Translations under genes and position numbers: made by a program
DNA from: Areca catechu
Taxonomy: Eukaryota > Streptophyta > Magnoliopsida > Arecales > Arecaceae
Length of the DNA: 64,000 nt
Direction: 5' to 3'
NCBI GenBank assembly: GCA_021397845.1
Contig: CM038051.1
Span: 12,555,827 to 12,619,826, forward strand
Shown: one piece after another, positions 24,407 to 36,069 of the stretch
Layout: every line of letters starts with the position of its first letter
Position numbering within the stretch: position 1 is the stretch's first letter
Notes under the pieces: model-generated
The model's database searches: none
Seen by the model: only the letters and a program-made list of their open reading frames with translations
What the model was told of the DNA's origin: nothing

Positions 24407-25526
24407 CTTAAAAAACATCTCGATGAAGCGGACCTCGATGTGCATCGGCTCATGCTAAGATCTCGACAACGAAGGGATGAGACTTGTCTTCTTTTGAAAC
24501 ATTTGTTATCGCATCGCACGATAACCATTTCGATATTTATCTACGCAGATAGATGGAAAAACAAATCAATTATTTGAATGGTTCTTGATGTGGTTATTAT
24601 GTTATCCATCGGTCCGTGTCACGGAAGAAGATCGGTTATTTTTTTTTGATTAAAAAAAAATAAAATTTAAATCTAATCGTGTCATGAATGAAGCTTTTTT
24701 TTTTTTTTAATCCTAAGCTAGGCCCTCCACTCGGGTTTAATTAAAGTTAAAGCATTCCGTTTCCGATCGGACGGTCCAGAGCAGTACATCTGGCCAATGG
24801 ATCCTGACAAGGAAATGGTAGTGGAGGTGGTATGACTAAATTCCTAACCATCAAAAGGTATTGGTATAATTAACCTGAGGTCCTCCATGAAGTCGCTGCT
24901 CTCCCGGCTACTTGGTCTCTATCCCTCCTGATCAGACGGTCCAGAATAGCAGTACATCCGATCAGACCACTGGCCCTTTCTCGATAGCAATGGCGGACTA
25001 GAGGACAGGTGGAGGTTTGACTGATATTTGGAGCATTAAAATGGACTGGAGTGAGCTGCGGTCTTATCCATGGTGTATTTGATGTTCTCGCGTCTCTATC
25101 TGTGATCAGACGGTCCGGAAGAGTATGCCTCGGTGCTTGGCTGAGGGTAGAAGGAGGTTCACGTGCATGGCATCCAGGGGCTGAAGAGCTGGGATCAAGG
25201 GAAAGGGGCAGGGTACGGGGTGAATCATAGCCGTTGGTCAGTCGTGATGGCAAAGTTTGGACTCTGGCACCGGCCGGCACAGGAGCCGGTTTGGAGCCCC
25301 TTATCAGCCACCAGAGACGCGCGCTCGATGGTCTGGTACGCCCTCGAGTGCAGAATTTGCGTGCGGTGTGATACTTATGGAATATGGATAGGGCCTATGC
25401 GGCTAAAAATGGAACTACCCGGCGACACCATGCTTCTGCAAGCGTTTGTCCAGGAATCTGATTTTTTTTATTTTTTATTTTTATGTAAATGGTGCGCTTG
25501 AAATATAAGGAATGAGGGCACGGGAC
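24076..25526. other. Intergenic DNA with an (AT)n microsatellite and a diverged 170-bp repeat
   Basis: An (AT)n tract occupies 24376-24403. The phrase GATCnGACGGTCC occurs near 24765, 24930 and 25103, each followed in the first two copies by AGCAGTACATC, which indicates a diverged tandem repeat of about 170 bp. I saw no protein-coding gene; the ORFs at 24870-25501 match nothing I know. Confidence 0.5.

Positions 25527-25591
<65 letters not shown>
25527..25591. repeat. (TAA)n microsatellite
   Basis: About 21 perfect units of the trinucleotide. The overlapping ORFs encode only poly-Ile or poly-Tyr and are not genes. Confidence 0.95.
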
Positions 25592-25593
<2 letters not shown>

Positions 25594-26263
25594 ATATACA
25601 AGTTTTTTCTAATATTTTTGGATTCATTATTGAAAAAATAATAAATTTAAAATATTTAAAATTTTGCTATGATATTTTAAAGATTAGTTTAATATTTTTA
25701 TTGTATACTTATTTGTAATCTTGGATTAAAAACGAGTTGTTTATATATCAATAAATTGGAAGTCAAAATACTTGACCAGTATGATAAATATTTTAAAATT
25801 AAAAATTATTTAATATAGATGAATTATTATTATTTTTTAAAATTAAATGATATTTTTATTGGATAGTGATCGAACAAGGAGTTGCAAAAGGAGGGGAGGG
25901 GGTCACGGAATTGTAGGGTGGGAGGGGAGGAGGAGAGGAGGGTCACGGAACCATGGTACAAGAGGGAGGAGGGGTGGAGGAGCCGTGGATGGAAGGGTGG
26001 GGAATGGCACAGCTAGAACGGGACAATGCAGGTAAGGATTTAGATCCTGATGGGACATCTCATGGAATGCTGGGATGAGTATTATTCTATATATCGGGGC
26101 AGTACATTTCACTAGCATCCCAGTGTCCCGATCGGTACACCTGGAATATCCCCTGTCCCAAAAGGAAAAAATTGGGACAGTCATGTTTCATGGGATTTAA
26201 AACCTTGGATGCAGGAAAGAGTATTGGTAACATGTGTGAAAGGATGGGACGACGAGTACCATA
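25592..26263. other. Intergenic DNA, no gene recognised
   Basis: AT-rich to 25860, then a G-rich stretch (25880-26000) with GGAGGGG-type runs. The ORFs at 25847-26287 are compositional and have no known domains. Confidence 0.5.
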
Positions 26264-26365
26264 AAATAAATTAGAGATTGCAGCCAATCACTGATGACCA
26301 GGTGGTAAACCACGTAAAATAAATTAGAGATTGCAGCCAATCAATGATGACCAGGTGGTAAGCCA
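26264..26365. repeat. 51-bp tandem duplication
   Basis: Two adjacent copies, 26264-26314 and 26315-26365, each start TAAAATAAATTAGAG and contain GACCAGGTGGTAA. They differ at only a few bases, so the duplication is fairly recent. Confidence 0.9.
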
Positions 26366-26599
26366 CCGGCAATAACGATGATTCTCACCATTAATAGAAA
26401 AAAAAGAATTTTTTTAATAATAAAATATAAAAAATAATATTCAAATATTATAAATAACTTTTATAATAAAAAATATTTTGGTATACCGCAGCAGCTCCCA
26501 AATATTTATATTGAGGGAGTTGCCATGGTGCTCTTCAATTTTTGTTAGTTATAAAGATTATTTATGGTATTTTAGTATTAAAAACGTATTTCAGTATTA

Positions 26600-27140
26600 T
26601 TTTTTAATACTGAAATACCCGGTCCCGCCACCGGTCCGGAGCAGCGGGGCTGTTCTCGTAAATAACATGTCAGATGGCTGCTTTTACTCAACCGGCTTTC
26701 CATTTTTTTGAATTGGCTTGGAGGGCGGTGACGCGAACCCACATGGTGGTGGCTCCCACCACACTGCACGTGTAACCGTCATTAGTCCCCTCCGGCCAGC
26801 GCAACCGCTGCCGTTACTTTCTCTCCGTCACCGCCAGCCGGCCCGGGCACAGCGCTACCTCGAGCCGGTGGGCCCGGGTTGGACCGGGCCAGGTGGACCT
26901 GGTCAGTATCGCGTCTGACGTTTCCTGGACCACAGCGGAGCCGCAGTGGACGGCGCAGTGCCACGTCACGCTCGCTACGCCTTGGGAACTGCGAGGCCAA
27001 CGGCGACGCTGGACGCCTGACGACGTCTCCTGGTTTTGGCGTCACCCCCGGATCGTGTCCAGGACTCGAACCTCCCACGCCCACTGAATTCGAGAGGTTC
27101 GACGGCACGCGAAATAATAAACGATTCATGGACTTTTAAT
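26600..27140. other. Isolated GC-rich island, function unknown
   Basis: About 500 bp of clearly raised G+C and CpG lie between AT-rich flanks. ORFs are open on both strands (26782-27129 minus, 26879-27139 plus), but none shows a domain or conserved motif I recognise. It could be a decayed first exon, a promoter-proximal region of a lost gene, or a captured fragment. Confidence 0.4.
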
Positions 27141-27526
27141 ACTCTAATCTGTGGGTTTTGTCCTTTTGCCACGCAACTTAATTAATAACCGACGGAGTAT
27201 ATCACCTTCGCATACTTAAAGTTTCACGTTAAACAAAATATCGTCAGCTATTTATTACTTTTTAATTTGTTGTGAGTTGGGACTTGGGTGGGTTTTGTTG
27301 GCATTCACGTCCAAAAGCGCGTTTTGTCTTCTAGTCCACCCAAAGGGTTTGATTAATAGTGCAGGAACCTAGAATCTGGGTTCTTTAATCACATTTAATT
27401 TACTAGAGTATCGTCCAACCGTAGGCACATGTTTCGAAGCTAGTTTTCCGGGGTAGGCCCGTGCAATGGAGAAAATTTGAATTTTGAGCACATAAATTAT
27501 TCTTGTTATAAATCAAAAATTTCCAT

Positions 27527-27527
27527 A

Positions 27528-27558
<31 letters not shown>

Positions 27559-27630
27559 TTTTTTGATAGAGGGGAGCATTGCTCCGTATATTAAAAAAAG
27601 TTAAAAATATAAAATTATACATAATAAGAT
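27527..27630 (-). mobile_element. (TTA)n tract and probable short LINE 3' end
   Basis: A (TTA)n run at about 27530-27557 leads into TTTTTTTTGATAGAGGGGAG and then CATTGCTCCGTATATT. On the minus strand this reads GGAGCAATGCTCCCC...ATCAAAAAAAA, a type of sequence I have seen at LINE 3' ends in plants. No target duplication was found. Confidence 0.35.
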
Positions 27631-27867
27631 TTCCATATATTGTTTACAGTAACGTTGGAGGTGCATTTTTCACGTTTCATTATTTTCATATAGATCCGTA
27701 GATTTAAAAATACATGAGTATATATATATATATATATAAATTGGTCGCATACATTATGGTGAAATTATGTGGCCACGCTTTCAGCAAACGGATGAAGTGA
27801 TGGTCATGTTTTCTCGATGGCTGGTGAGGCAGCCCTGATTCCAATGTCTGAAAACCAACTTTATAAT

Positions 27868-27925
27868 CAAGTACATGCAACTTTTTTTTTTTTTTTTTTT
27901 TTTGCTGGAACAAGTACATGCAACT
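27868..27925 (-). mobile_element. Tail-only retro-insertion (poly-T on this strand)
   Basis: CAAGTACATGCAACT occurs at 27868-27882 and again at 27911-27925. Between them are only about 21 T and GCTGGAA, 28 bp in all. A 15-bp direct repeat around little more than an oligo(T) tract looks like a LINE-mediated insertion in minus orientation that is truncated to its tail. Confidence 0.7.
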
Positions 27926-27937
27926 TGAACAAGTTGA

Positions 27938-27955
27938 ACCCAGCGAGCAGTCGCC

Positions 27956-28011
<56 letters not shown>

Positions 28012-28022
28012 CAGTGAGCAGT
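27938..28022 (+). mobile_element. Tail-only retro-insertion (53-nt poly-A)
   Basis: ACCCAGCGAGCAGT at 27938-27951 is repeated as ACCCAGTGAGCAGT at 28009-28022, one mismatch in 14. Between them are CGCCC and an uninterrupted run of about 53 A. The structure suits a 5'-truncated LINE copy consisting of its tail. The long pure A run suggests a recent event. Confidence 0.7.
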
Positions 28023-31000
28023 TAAGTTAAACGGAACAGATGTACCTTAATCCATACTCTGCCCGACTTTAGTACAAAATAGAATCAAAATTTGATGTGC
28101 ATCATCGAGGCACCGTGGGTAAGGTCGTCACGATACGTTCCTGGCCCTACACAATGGCTAAGGTGGAGATTGGGCATCAAATGCAAGCAACTGCATAGAG
28201 ATCACAATGCTGTTGGATTAAAGCTTCGATCGTCTTTGGAAATGCCACTCTCAAATCTCCATGCATTCACTCTTGTATGATACTGAAAGCTTGTTTTTAT
28301 TTTTCAAAATCGAAAATTCTATAAAAATCAAATCTTTTGATCCATCTAATTTTTAATTTTAAAATTAGATAAAATTTGTTTGATATAGAACTATCCTTAA
28401 ATAGATGGCCCAATACACGAATTTTATAGAACTTTCAGTCCAATCCTAAAATGGCTGAATAGGTCCAGCCTGAAGGGTTTTTCCTTCATAATAAAAACCA
28501 GCTGACAATGATTCTTTGCAGCCTCTATAGCCTTACTCTCAAGAGATCTAGCTGTTAGTAATCCCAATTTTTTGAGTCAGCCGAAACTGAGATGCTCGCC
28601 TCCTTAGCATTGATATGAGCCCATAGACCATATCCTTGTTCAATAGAGATCTTGATGAATCGGTATGCATCCGGTTCCAATGATGGTATTGCAATCTATC
28701 TTGTGAGGTATAAGAAATATATCCATCAAATATGTTTAGTTGCATGTAGTTAGATTTTTGCATGCATGGTTGTTGTGATTGGTGCAATTCTTATCGTTTG
28801 GTTTATTGTGGGTGCATCCTGGCATGGGAACTTCAAAAAGACACTCCAAAGCAGCTACAACATTGAGTTATACCAACAAAGTCATTGACAATGATGATTA
28901 AATATTGAACAAAGCATAACTTCAGTTAGTTGGCAATTATAATTACCCAGCATCTTGGCAATTAGCAAGCAACCATATGTGCGATCCTGATCAGGCTCAT
29001 TAGCCCAACGTTTTTTCACGAATTCTAACAAATTCGGTGTTCACCAACGAATTTTTGCATCAGTGAGATTCACATGCAATGGTGCACGTATTATAAATGC
29101 CAATAAATACGACCTCGAAGAACCATCAATGGGTACTATAAATAAAGACAGAATTGACAGCCGAATTACGTTACAATTGAATTATTGCGAGGGGTGTCAG
29201 GCATGAATAACTCCCAACTAGTTACCCATGGGCCCAACAGGGGACACAAATCATATGCTTAGATGAGATAGGGCCCTGTTGAATGCCCATGAGAAGTCTA
29301 GGAAACATGGAGTTCAACACTCAGATGGGACACTAAAATAGCCAGTTGATGGTAAATATTGTTTCTTTTACGAGTTGGTAGGACCATTGAGGAAGTGCAC
29401 TAGTATTAGCAGATAAAAACATCTTGAATATGGACAGATGAATGCTAGGAAAGCATAGCTATCAATGCAGTTCCTAGCATTCATAGCTATCAATGTCAGA
29501 TCCGGGATAAAAAAAGAGAGGCAGATATGACTTGGAGCAAATGGCATTGAAATGTACGCATCACAGAAAAGGATATAGTGACAGGCAGATAGCTTGATTT
29601 ATAATGATTGATTTCGAGGAAGGGTAACAATATCACCTCTTCTAGGCTGCTGATTGGCTCTCTAGACTGGGCGTCATTAGTTGTGAAGGCTGGATCCGGG
29701 GGAAGGAGAAGCATGCATCCATAGGAGAAGCTCATCACTCATCAGTCATGGCCACCTGTATACCAGGCTCAGGCAGAGTCTGCCTGCAATGACTTCCAGA
29801 GCTGTGGTTGCGCTGTCCAACTTCTTGACCAGCCAGGGCCAAAGCCACCCACCTTGTTGCAAGCCACCCTCTTGATGCCAATCAAGTGTTCAGACAAACT
29901 GCAGGACAAGCTAGATGGATATCTTGTATTGGAGGCATAAATGGGAAGAGATCATAGATAGGGCCGGAAGCTTGTTGCAAATTGAGATCAAAATTGTTAA
30001 GGCCCGAACGTCTGAGATGCACTGCATTATTACTTAAATCTAAGGCAGGCAGGGAAAAGAGAGAATCAATTGAAAGATAGCAATAAAATGTGCAACAAAC
30101 TCCAAGAACCTAGTAAGACACAGGATAGTATGGAAGAGAAAAAAATCGAACAACTTTAAGTAACAAAAAATTCATCTAGCTTGTGAACAAGCTGTGCAGT
30201 CATTTTGAAATAATTGGATCAATGATTGATGTTTATGGTTAAAATTACCTTAGCGATCTCCATTCCAGAAATTAGAAGGATTCTAGAGCCGAACAAACTG
30301 AGCAAATTCCAGGAGCTATATAGCTCTGTCAATTAGATGTAACAAACTGTTGAAAAAGTCATCAACTGTTTCCACGCAAATGAAAATATTCTGAAGTCAT
30401 AGTTGTGCCTGCATGGTGCACAGCAACTAGAGATAGGGTGCAGATGACAGAGCATGACCTGTTGCCTGATGGACACAGATACATAACCATCTAAAATTTG
30501 GAAAACTGATGAAGTGGAGTTCAGATAACTTTTGTGTTGGGATGGGGCTTAAAGATTCTAGAGACTAGAGAAACAAAGATTCAAGAGATTAGAAAACTCA
30601 GTACCTTGACCTTCACCATTCTCTTCAAGTATATGCCATAAACAACAGCAATCCCTACAATGGTTTATCTTCCTAAACTTTCAGTAAGTAAAACATACGA
30701 TATAGAGAACAATAAAGCGCGATTTTGATGGTACCACAGAAGCATAGGAAAGACAATACAGAGAAAACTCTAGAGCATGACTTTCACTGACTGAATCCAG
30801 ACTACACCTCTTTCTACTATCAGTATGCATAGAAAATAGTCATGGAACAAAACATGCAACTAGCTTGCATCTAGACGCCGTCAGAATTATCACATAACAT
30901 TTATGCGATGCCGATGCAAATTTAAAGTGGAGAAGATCTTGGATTGCTATGATAAGCTCTCCTGCAAAATTCCAAGTTTGAGGTGAGTGGAGACTAGAAA

Positions 31001-32166
31001 GTAGAATCTGATATCTATATTCTTCCCTTTAAATTTCATCCTGAAAGCTGAAAACATGGTCATGATTCTTAGCTCTGACTGGAAACAGCAAAGCTTAAAA
31101 TAGAGCACATGCAGAAGTAGAGAGGGCAGATTTTGTGTCCCCCTTTCTTGCATAAGTCATAACTGATATGTATCCAAGAAAAGCACGTCATTGAAGCCTT
31201 CACCGTGAATGGGTTCAAACTTTCTGATCCCTGGACTAACAGCTCATCAATATGGCTAGGCTTGGCAAGAGCTCAAAGAATGTTAAGTTCACCTTGTGGA
31301 AAGCTGAAATAGATGTAGTTTTTACTCAGTTCAAAAGTTTCTAACACATCATCAATGTGTGCTCTACCAGAACTATTATTCATATTCTTGGTGTAAAAGA
31401 AAGCCAGCCTTGAGATTTCTATTTTAGAGAGTAGCGCTTTATCGTTAACTAATATTTTTTTCAACTATCAATGAAAAGATATGCTCCTTTCTAACTAACT
31501 ACATCATGGGCATTAAGAAAAGAAGGGGCATCTTCTCTAATAGAAGTGCACCAAGATCATGTCTGCAAATGAAAAATAATAACTGTCTCTATAAATAAAA
31601 CTTGATAACATCTCAATAGACAAAAACACAAGCATGAGAAAACCAAACATCCTTTCAATAATGCAGAACAAAGGGCATCAGGATCATTACATAGCGTTAT
31701 ATATAAAATAATAGCCTGACTCTAATTTTCAACCCTCCTAAAGGCTCCATCACAGGGAAGTAACACTGATCAACAAAGTCAACTTATGCCCAAACATGCT
31801 ACCTAGTGCACTAAAATCCTATTCTGATGCCTATTTCCTATCTAAGAAAAGGGCAGTACTGAAATACATAAACAACTAAGCCAGAATCTCTTAGATTTCA
31901 TGTCATCCTTAGAATTCTTTCTTGAGTGTCATTACACATGCTTTGGAACTCATGATTTATGAAGACCAAGCCAAACGGTACAGCTATGCATCCTCATTCA
32001 ATGAACCTTGCCTCCAACAAAACATATGCTAGTACCCATAGCTATTTACTCAAACCAAAAAAGCATCCACCTATGTCAAAACAAGTTTCCTTTTTTCCCT
32101 AAAAACCAGAGCCTGATTTTAACATCTTAATCACCCCTACAAAAGTTTTTTTTAATTATTATTTTT
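28023..32166. other. Long intergenic stretch, no gene recognised
   Basis: About 4 kb of moderately AT-rich sequence. ORFs are short and show no known motif. A stretch at 28450-28700 reads weakly protein-like on the minus strand (for example KAIEAAKNHCQLVF), but it is interrupted and I cannot name it. No RNA gene was recognised. Confidence 0.45.
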
Positions 32167-33970
32167 TGATGCGGGACAGACCAACAATTCCTAAATCTAA
32201 AAACCCTATGGTGAGATCAGCGAATAAATTAATTGAGTAATTAAAAAAAAATATTAACAAACAATCAAAGCAGGTAAGAATTAAACAAAAAATAGTTCGG
32301 TCAAAGTTAAAGTCCAATCTAGGAAGTGACCCGATTGGCATGCACAGTCAAGATTTCAAGAAGTTGGACCATTGTCGTTAATGAATGACCACTAGGTTAG
32401 GGCTAGTCAATTTTAATTAAATCAAATCTAACTAAATTAAAGATAGGAATTTAAAATAATTCCAGCATTTGATCAATACCTATGCCAATTATTAATGAGT
32501 TTTCACCTGAAACACGAAACGTCACGATTCTTAGAAGAGGAAGATCATCCTGGAGATGGTCAAAATATCAGGCCAGTGGTTCACAAGCAAAGTAGATTAG
32601 AAGCCGTCAAATTTGGATCATCAAATACAAAAAAAATTAGATAACACAATTATAAACTAACCCAAATAAAATAAGCCCAAATCAACCCAAGTGGGCCTGA
32701 AGCATTGAAGTTGGCAGAAGGGGTGGCTCTATTCTGAGGATCATGCACAAAGATTAATCTTTGGAGGCAGCTTTGAGATCCGTGTAGGGCTTCCTTCATT
32801 GCTTTCACGTTCGTGTGAAAACTCTTCCCTCTGGACCAAAACAAGGTGGACAGGGGATCCGCTTTGGAGGATGGTTCGGATAGGATCTCCACTAGCGATG
32901 GCACTGGAATGAAGATGGTGGCACGATAGTGGCACATCAACACGGGGCATCGGCATGAAGGCGACACATGCGGCACGAGGGTGCCGATACGGACGTGGGC
33001 CAAGGAGATGGGCAGCGGAGCGGTCGACTGGTGGCAGTGGAAGGGGGCTGGTGGCTGGATTTCTGCTAGCTGATGAGGACGGCGATGAAATCGGCGACAG
33101 ATAAAGCTGCAGGTGTTGGCTTCAAAGGGGATGAGACGGCCGGTGGACGTTTCGGATGGTTGGCAGCAATGGATGGGGCCGGGCTACCGTGGGCAGAGGC
33201 GTGAGTGGAGGCCGACGATGATTGGGTGCTCAGTTGCAGGCGGAAGAGATGGGCGGCAGTCGATGGTGTTCGAGCTGTGATGGATCCAGGGCTAGAAGAT
33301 GGCTAGAAGGTGATAGATTTACGGCGAGAATGGCGACCAGATGGAGGTGAAGACGACCATGGTGGTTTTGATCATCGTTAGGAGCTATGGTCGGGAGGTC
33401 GATAGTTGATGTAGGTGAGGGAGGATGGGGCTGTTTCGATTGGCTGCAAGCGGCGACGTGGGATTGGCGGAGAAAATAGAATAGGAAGAGAGGAGGAATA
33501 AAACGAGAGGAATAAGAAGAGAAGGATAAGATGAGAATAAGGGGAAGAGAATAAGAAGAAATAGAGGAAGAGAATAAGGGAAAGTAGAGACTGAGGAAGA
33601 AGAAGAGGAAGGGGAAGAGAAGAAGGAACCGGGAGAAGAGAGGAAGAAGTAATCGGGAGAAAGAAGAACACTCAAATTTTTTTATTCAAATTGTCGATGT
33701 CCCCTCAAGAGGCTTACAACCCTTTTAAATAACTTTAGATTCCAAATAACCGGAACAAACTGAGATACTCCGATCCTAACAAGTTCAGAAGATAGAAACA
33801 AACTATTCTTCGAAATAAACTATTCCTTAACAAACTCTGATCTAATCATTTTCTAAGATTCAAAGATAAATATCCCATACCCCATACATCCATAAATATA
33901 TCCAAAAATTATCTGCATCAAGAGTAGTGCTGGCCATGCATCAGAAATCGTGTTGGATGATGTCCCATCA
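32167..33970 (-). repeat. 3' LTR of the interior-less element
   Basis: It is colinear with 34147-35963 throughout. The middle (32900-33480) is GC-richer, and 33480-33660 is a GAAGA-rich purine tract just before the probable transcribed region. Confidence 0.88.
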
Positions 33971-34129
33971 ATTTCTCCAAGAGTGGGGACAACTCGACTC
34001 CGTCGAGTCAAGCTCCATATTGCTGTGAAAGTCTTAGATAATTCCAGGTATCTTCTGACTCCAGCTTGACTCGCCAATGAATCAAATAGTCAAGAGATAG
34101 AATTTTTTTTTTAACCTAACCTAAACCAC

Positions 34130-34141
34130 GCTCTGATACCA
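34130..34141 (-). other. Primer-binding site (initiator tRNA-Met)
   Basis: On the minus strand the sequence is TGGTATCAGAGC, the standard plant retrotransposon primer-binding site for initiator tRNA-Met. It lies 5 nt inside the 5' LTR and fixes the element's orientation. Confidence 0.9.
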
Positions 34142-34146
34142 AAAAC

Positions 34147-35963
34147 TGATGTGAGACGGACCAACAATTCCTAGACCTAAGGACCCTTTGGTGAGATCAG
34201 TGAATAAATAAATAAATAAATTAAAAAAATAATATTAACAGACAATCAAAGCTGATAAGAATTAAACTAAAAATGGTTTAGTCAAAGTTAAGGCCCAATC
34301 TAGGAAGCGACCCAGTTGGCACGCACAGTCAAGATTTCAAGAGGTTGGACCGTTATCGTTAAGGAACGACCATTAGGTTAGGGCTAGTCAATTTTAATTA
34401 AATCAAATCTAACTAAATTAAAGATATGAATTTAAAATAATTCTAGCATTTGATCAATACATATGCTAATTATTAATGAGTTCTCACCTGAAACACGGAA
34501 CGCCACGATTCTTGGAAAAGGGAGATCATCCTGGAGGCAGCAAAATATCAGGCCAGTGGTTCACAAGCGAAGTGGATTATAAGTCGTCGGATCTGGATCA
34601 CCAAATACAAGAAAAATTAGATAACACACAATTATAGACTAACCTAAATAAAATAAGCCCAAATCAACCCAAGTGGGCCTGAAGCATTGAAGACGACAGA
34701 AGGGGTGGCTCTGCTCTGAGGATCGTGCACAAAGATTAATCTTTGGAGGCAGCTTTGAGATCCATGCGGGGCTTCCTTGCTTTCATGTTCGTGCAAAAAC
34801 TCTTCCCTTTGGACCAAAACAAGGTGGACAGGGGATCGACTTCGGAGGATGGTTCGGACAGAATCTCCACCGGTGACGGCACCGGAATGAAGATGGCGGC
34901 ACAAGGAGAGGGTGGCACGACAGCAGCACAGGGCGCCGACACGGAGGCGACATGGGCTGCACAGGGGTGCCGGCACGGACGTGGGCCGAGCAGATGGGCA
35001 GCGGAGTAGTCGACTGGTAGCGGTGGAAGGGGGCTAGTGGCTGGATTTCCGCCAGCTGATGAGGACGACGGAGAGATCGACGACAGATGAAGGTGGAGAT
35101 GACGACTTCAAAGGGGATGAGACGGCCGGTGGACGTTCTGAATAGTTGGTAGCAGTGGATGGGGCCGGGCTACCATGGGCGAAGGCATGGGTGGAGGTCG
35201 ACGGTGATTGGATGCCCAATTGCAGGTGGAAGAGATGGGCAGCAGTCGATGGTGTTCGAGCGGAGATGGATCCGGGGCTGGAAGATGGCTGGAAGGTGAT
35301 GGATTTACGACGAGAATGGCAACCAGACGGAGGTGAAGACGACCATGGTGGTTTTGATCGTCGTCGGGAGCTATGGTCGGGAGGTCGATTGTTGATGTAG
35401 GTGAGGGAGGATGGGGTTGTTCCGATCGGCTGTAAGTAGCGACGTGGGATCGGCGAAGAACATAGAATAAGAAAAGAGGAGGAATAAAATGAGAGGAATA
35501 AGAAGAGAAGGATAAGATGAGAATAAGGGGAAGAGAATAAGAAGAAATAGAGGAAGAGAATAAGGAAAAGTAGAGACAAAGGAAGAAGAAGAGGAAGGGA
35601 AAGAGAAGAAGAAGGAAGGAACCGGGAGAAGAGAGGAAGAAGTAATCGGGAGAAAGAAGAACACTCAAATTTTTTTATTCAAATTGTCGATGTCCCCTCA
35701 AGAAGCTTACAACCCTTTTAAATAACTTTAGACTCCAAACAATCGGAACAAACTGAGATACTCTGATCCTAACAAGTTCAGAAGATAAAAACAAACTATT
35801 CTCCGAAACAAACTGATCCTAACAAACTCTGATCTAATCATTTTCTAAGATTCGGAGATAAATATCCCATACCCCATACACCCATAAATATATCCAAAAA
35901 TTATTTGCATCAAGAGTAGTGCTGGCCATGTACCAGAAATCGTGTTGGATGATGTCCCCATCA
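34147..35963 (-). repeat. 5' LTR of the interior-less element
   Basis: It is 1817 bp, with TG...CA ends on either strand (TGATG/CATCA), and matches 32167-33970 from end to end. It carries the same GC-rich centre and GAAGA purine tract. Confidence 0.88.
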
Positions 35964-36069
35964 ATTTTTTAAAAGCAAATCTTCATATCCAAGTCCTAAT
36001 AATTGTAAAGTTATTGTAATACAATAGTGGAAGAAAAGGAAACTAGAGAACAGAGGAAAATGAAGATTT

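Larger units (their letters stand above)
32167..35963 (-). mobile_element. Non-autonomous LTR retrotransposon with almost no interior
   Basis: Two direct repeats, 32167-33970 (1804 bp) and 34147-35963 (1817 bp), both begin TGATG and end CATCA and flank only 176 bp. The element reads on the minus strand. Its 5' LTR is the right copy, followed after 5 nt by a 12-nt primer-binding site complementary to the 3' end of initiator tRNA-Met. A 6-bp match ATTTTT at 32161-32166 and 35964-35969 may be the target duplication, but it is simple sequence. The interior has no gag or pol. The copies differ at roughly one base in ten by eye, so the insertion is old. The LTRs contain Leu/Ser/Phe-rich ORFs opposite purine-rich DNA, which look compositional. 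Confidence 0.88.

Noticed and set aside
28520..28790. Possible coding remnant on the minus strand
   Set aside because: Short protein-like stretches appear in more than one frame with stops. I could not match them to any family, so no gene is called.
33378..35668. Leu/Ser/Phe-rich ORFs up to 186 aa in both LTR copies
   Set aside because: They come from reading the pyrimidine strand of GAAGA tracts, differ in length between the two LTRs, and have no domain.
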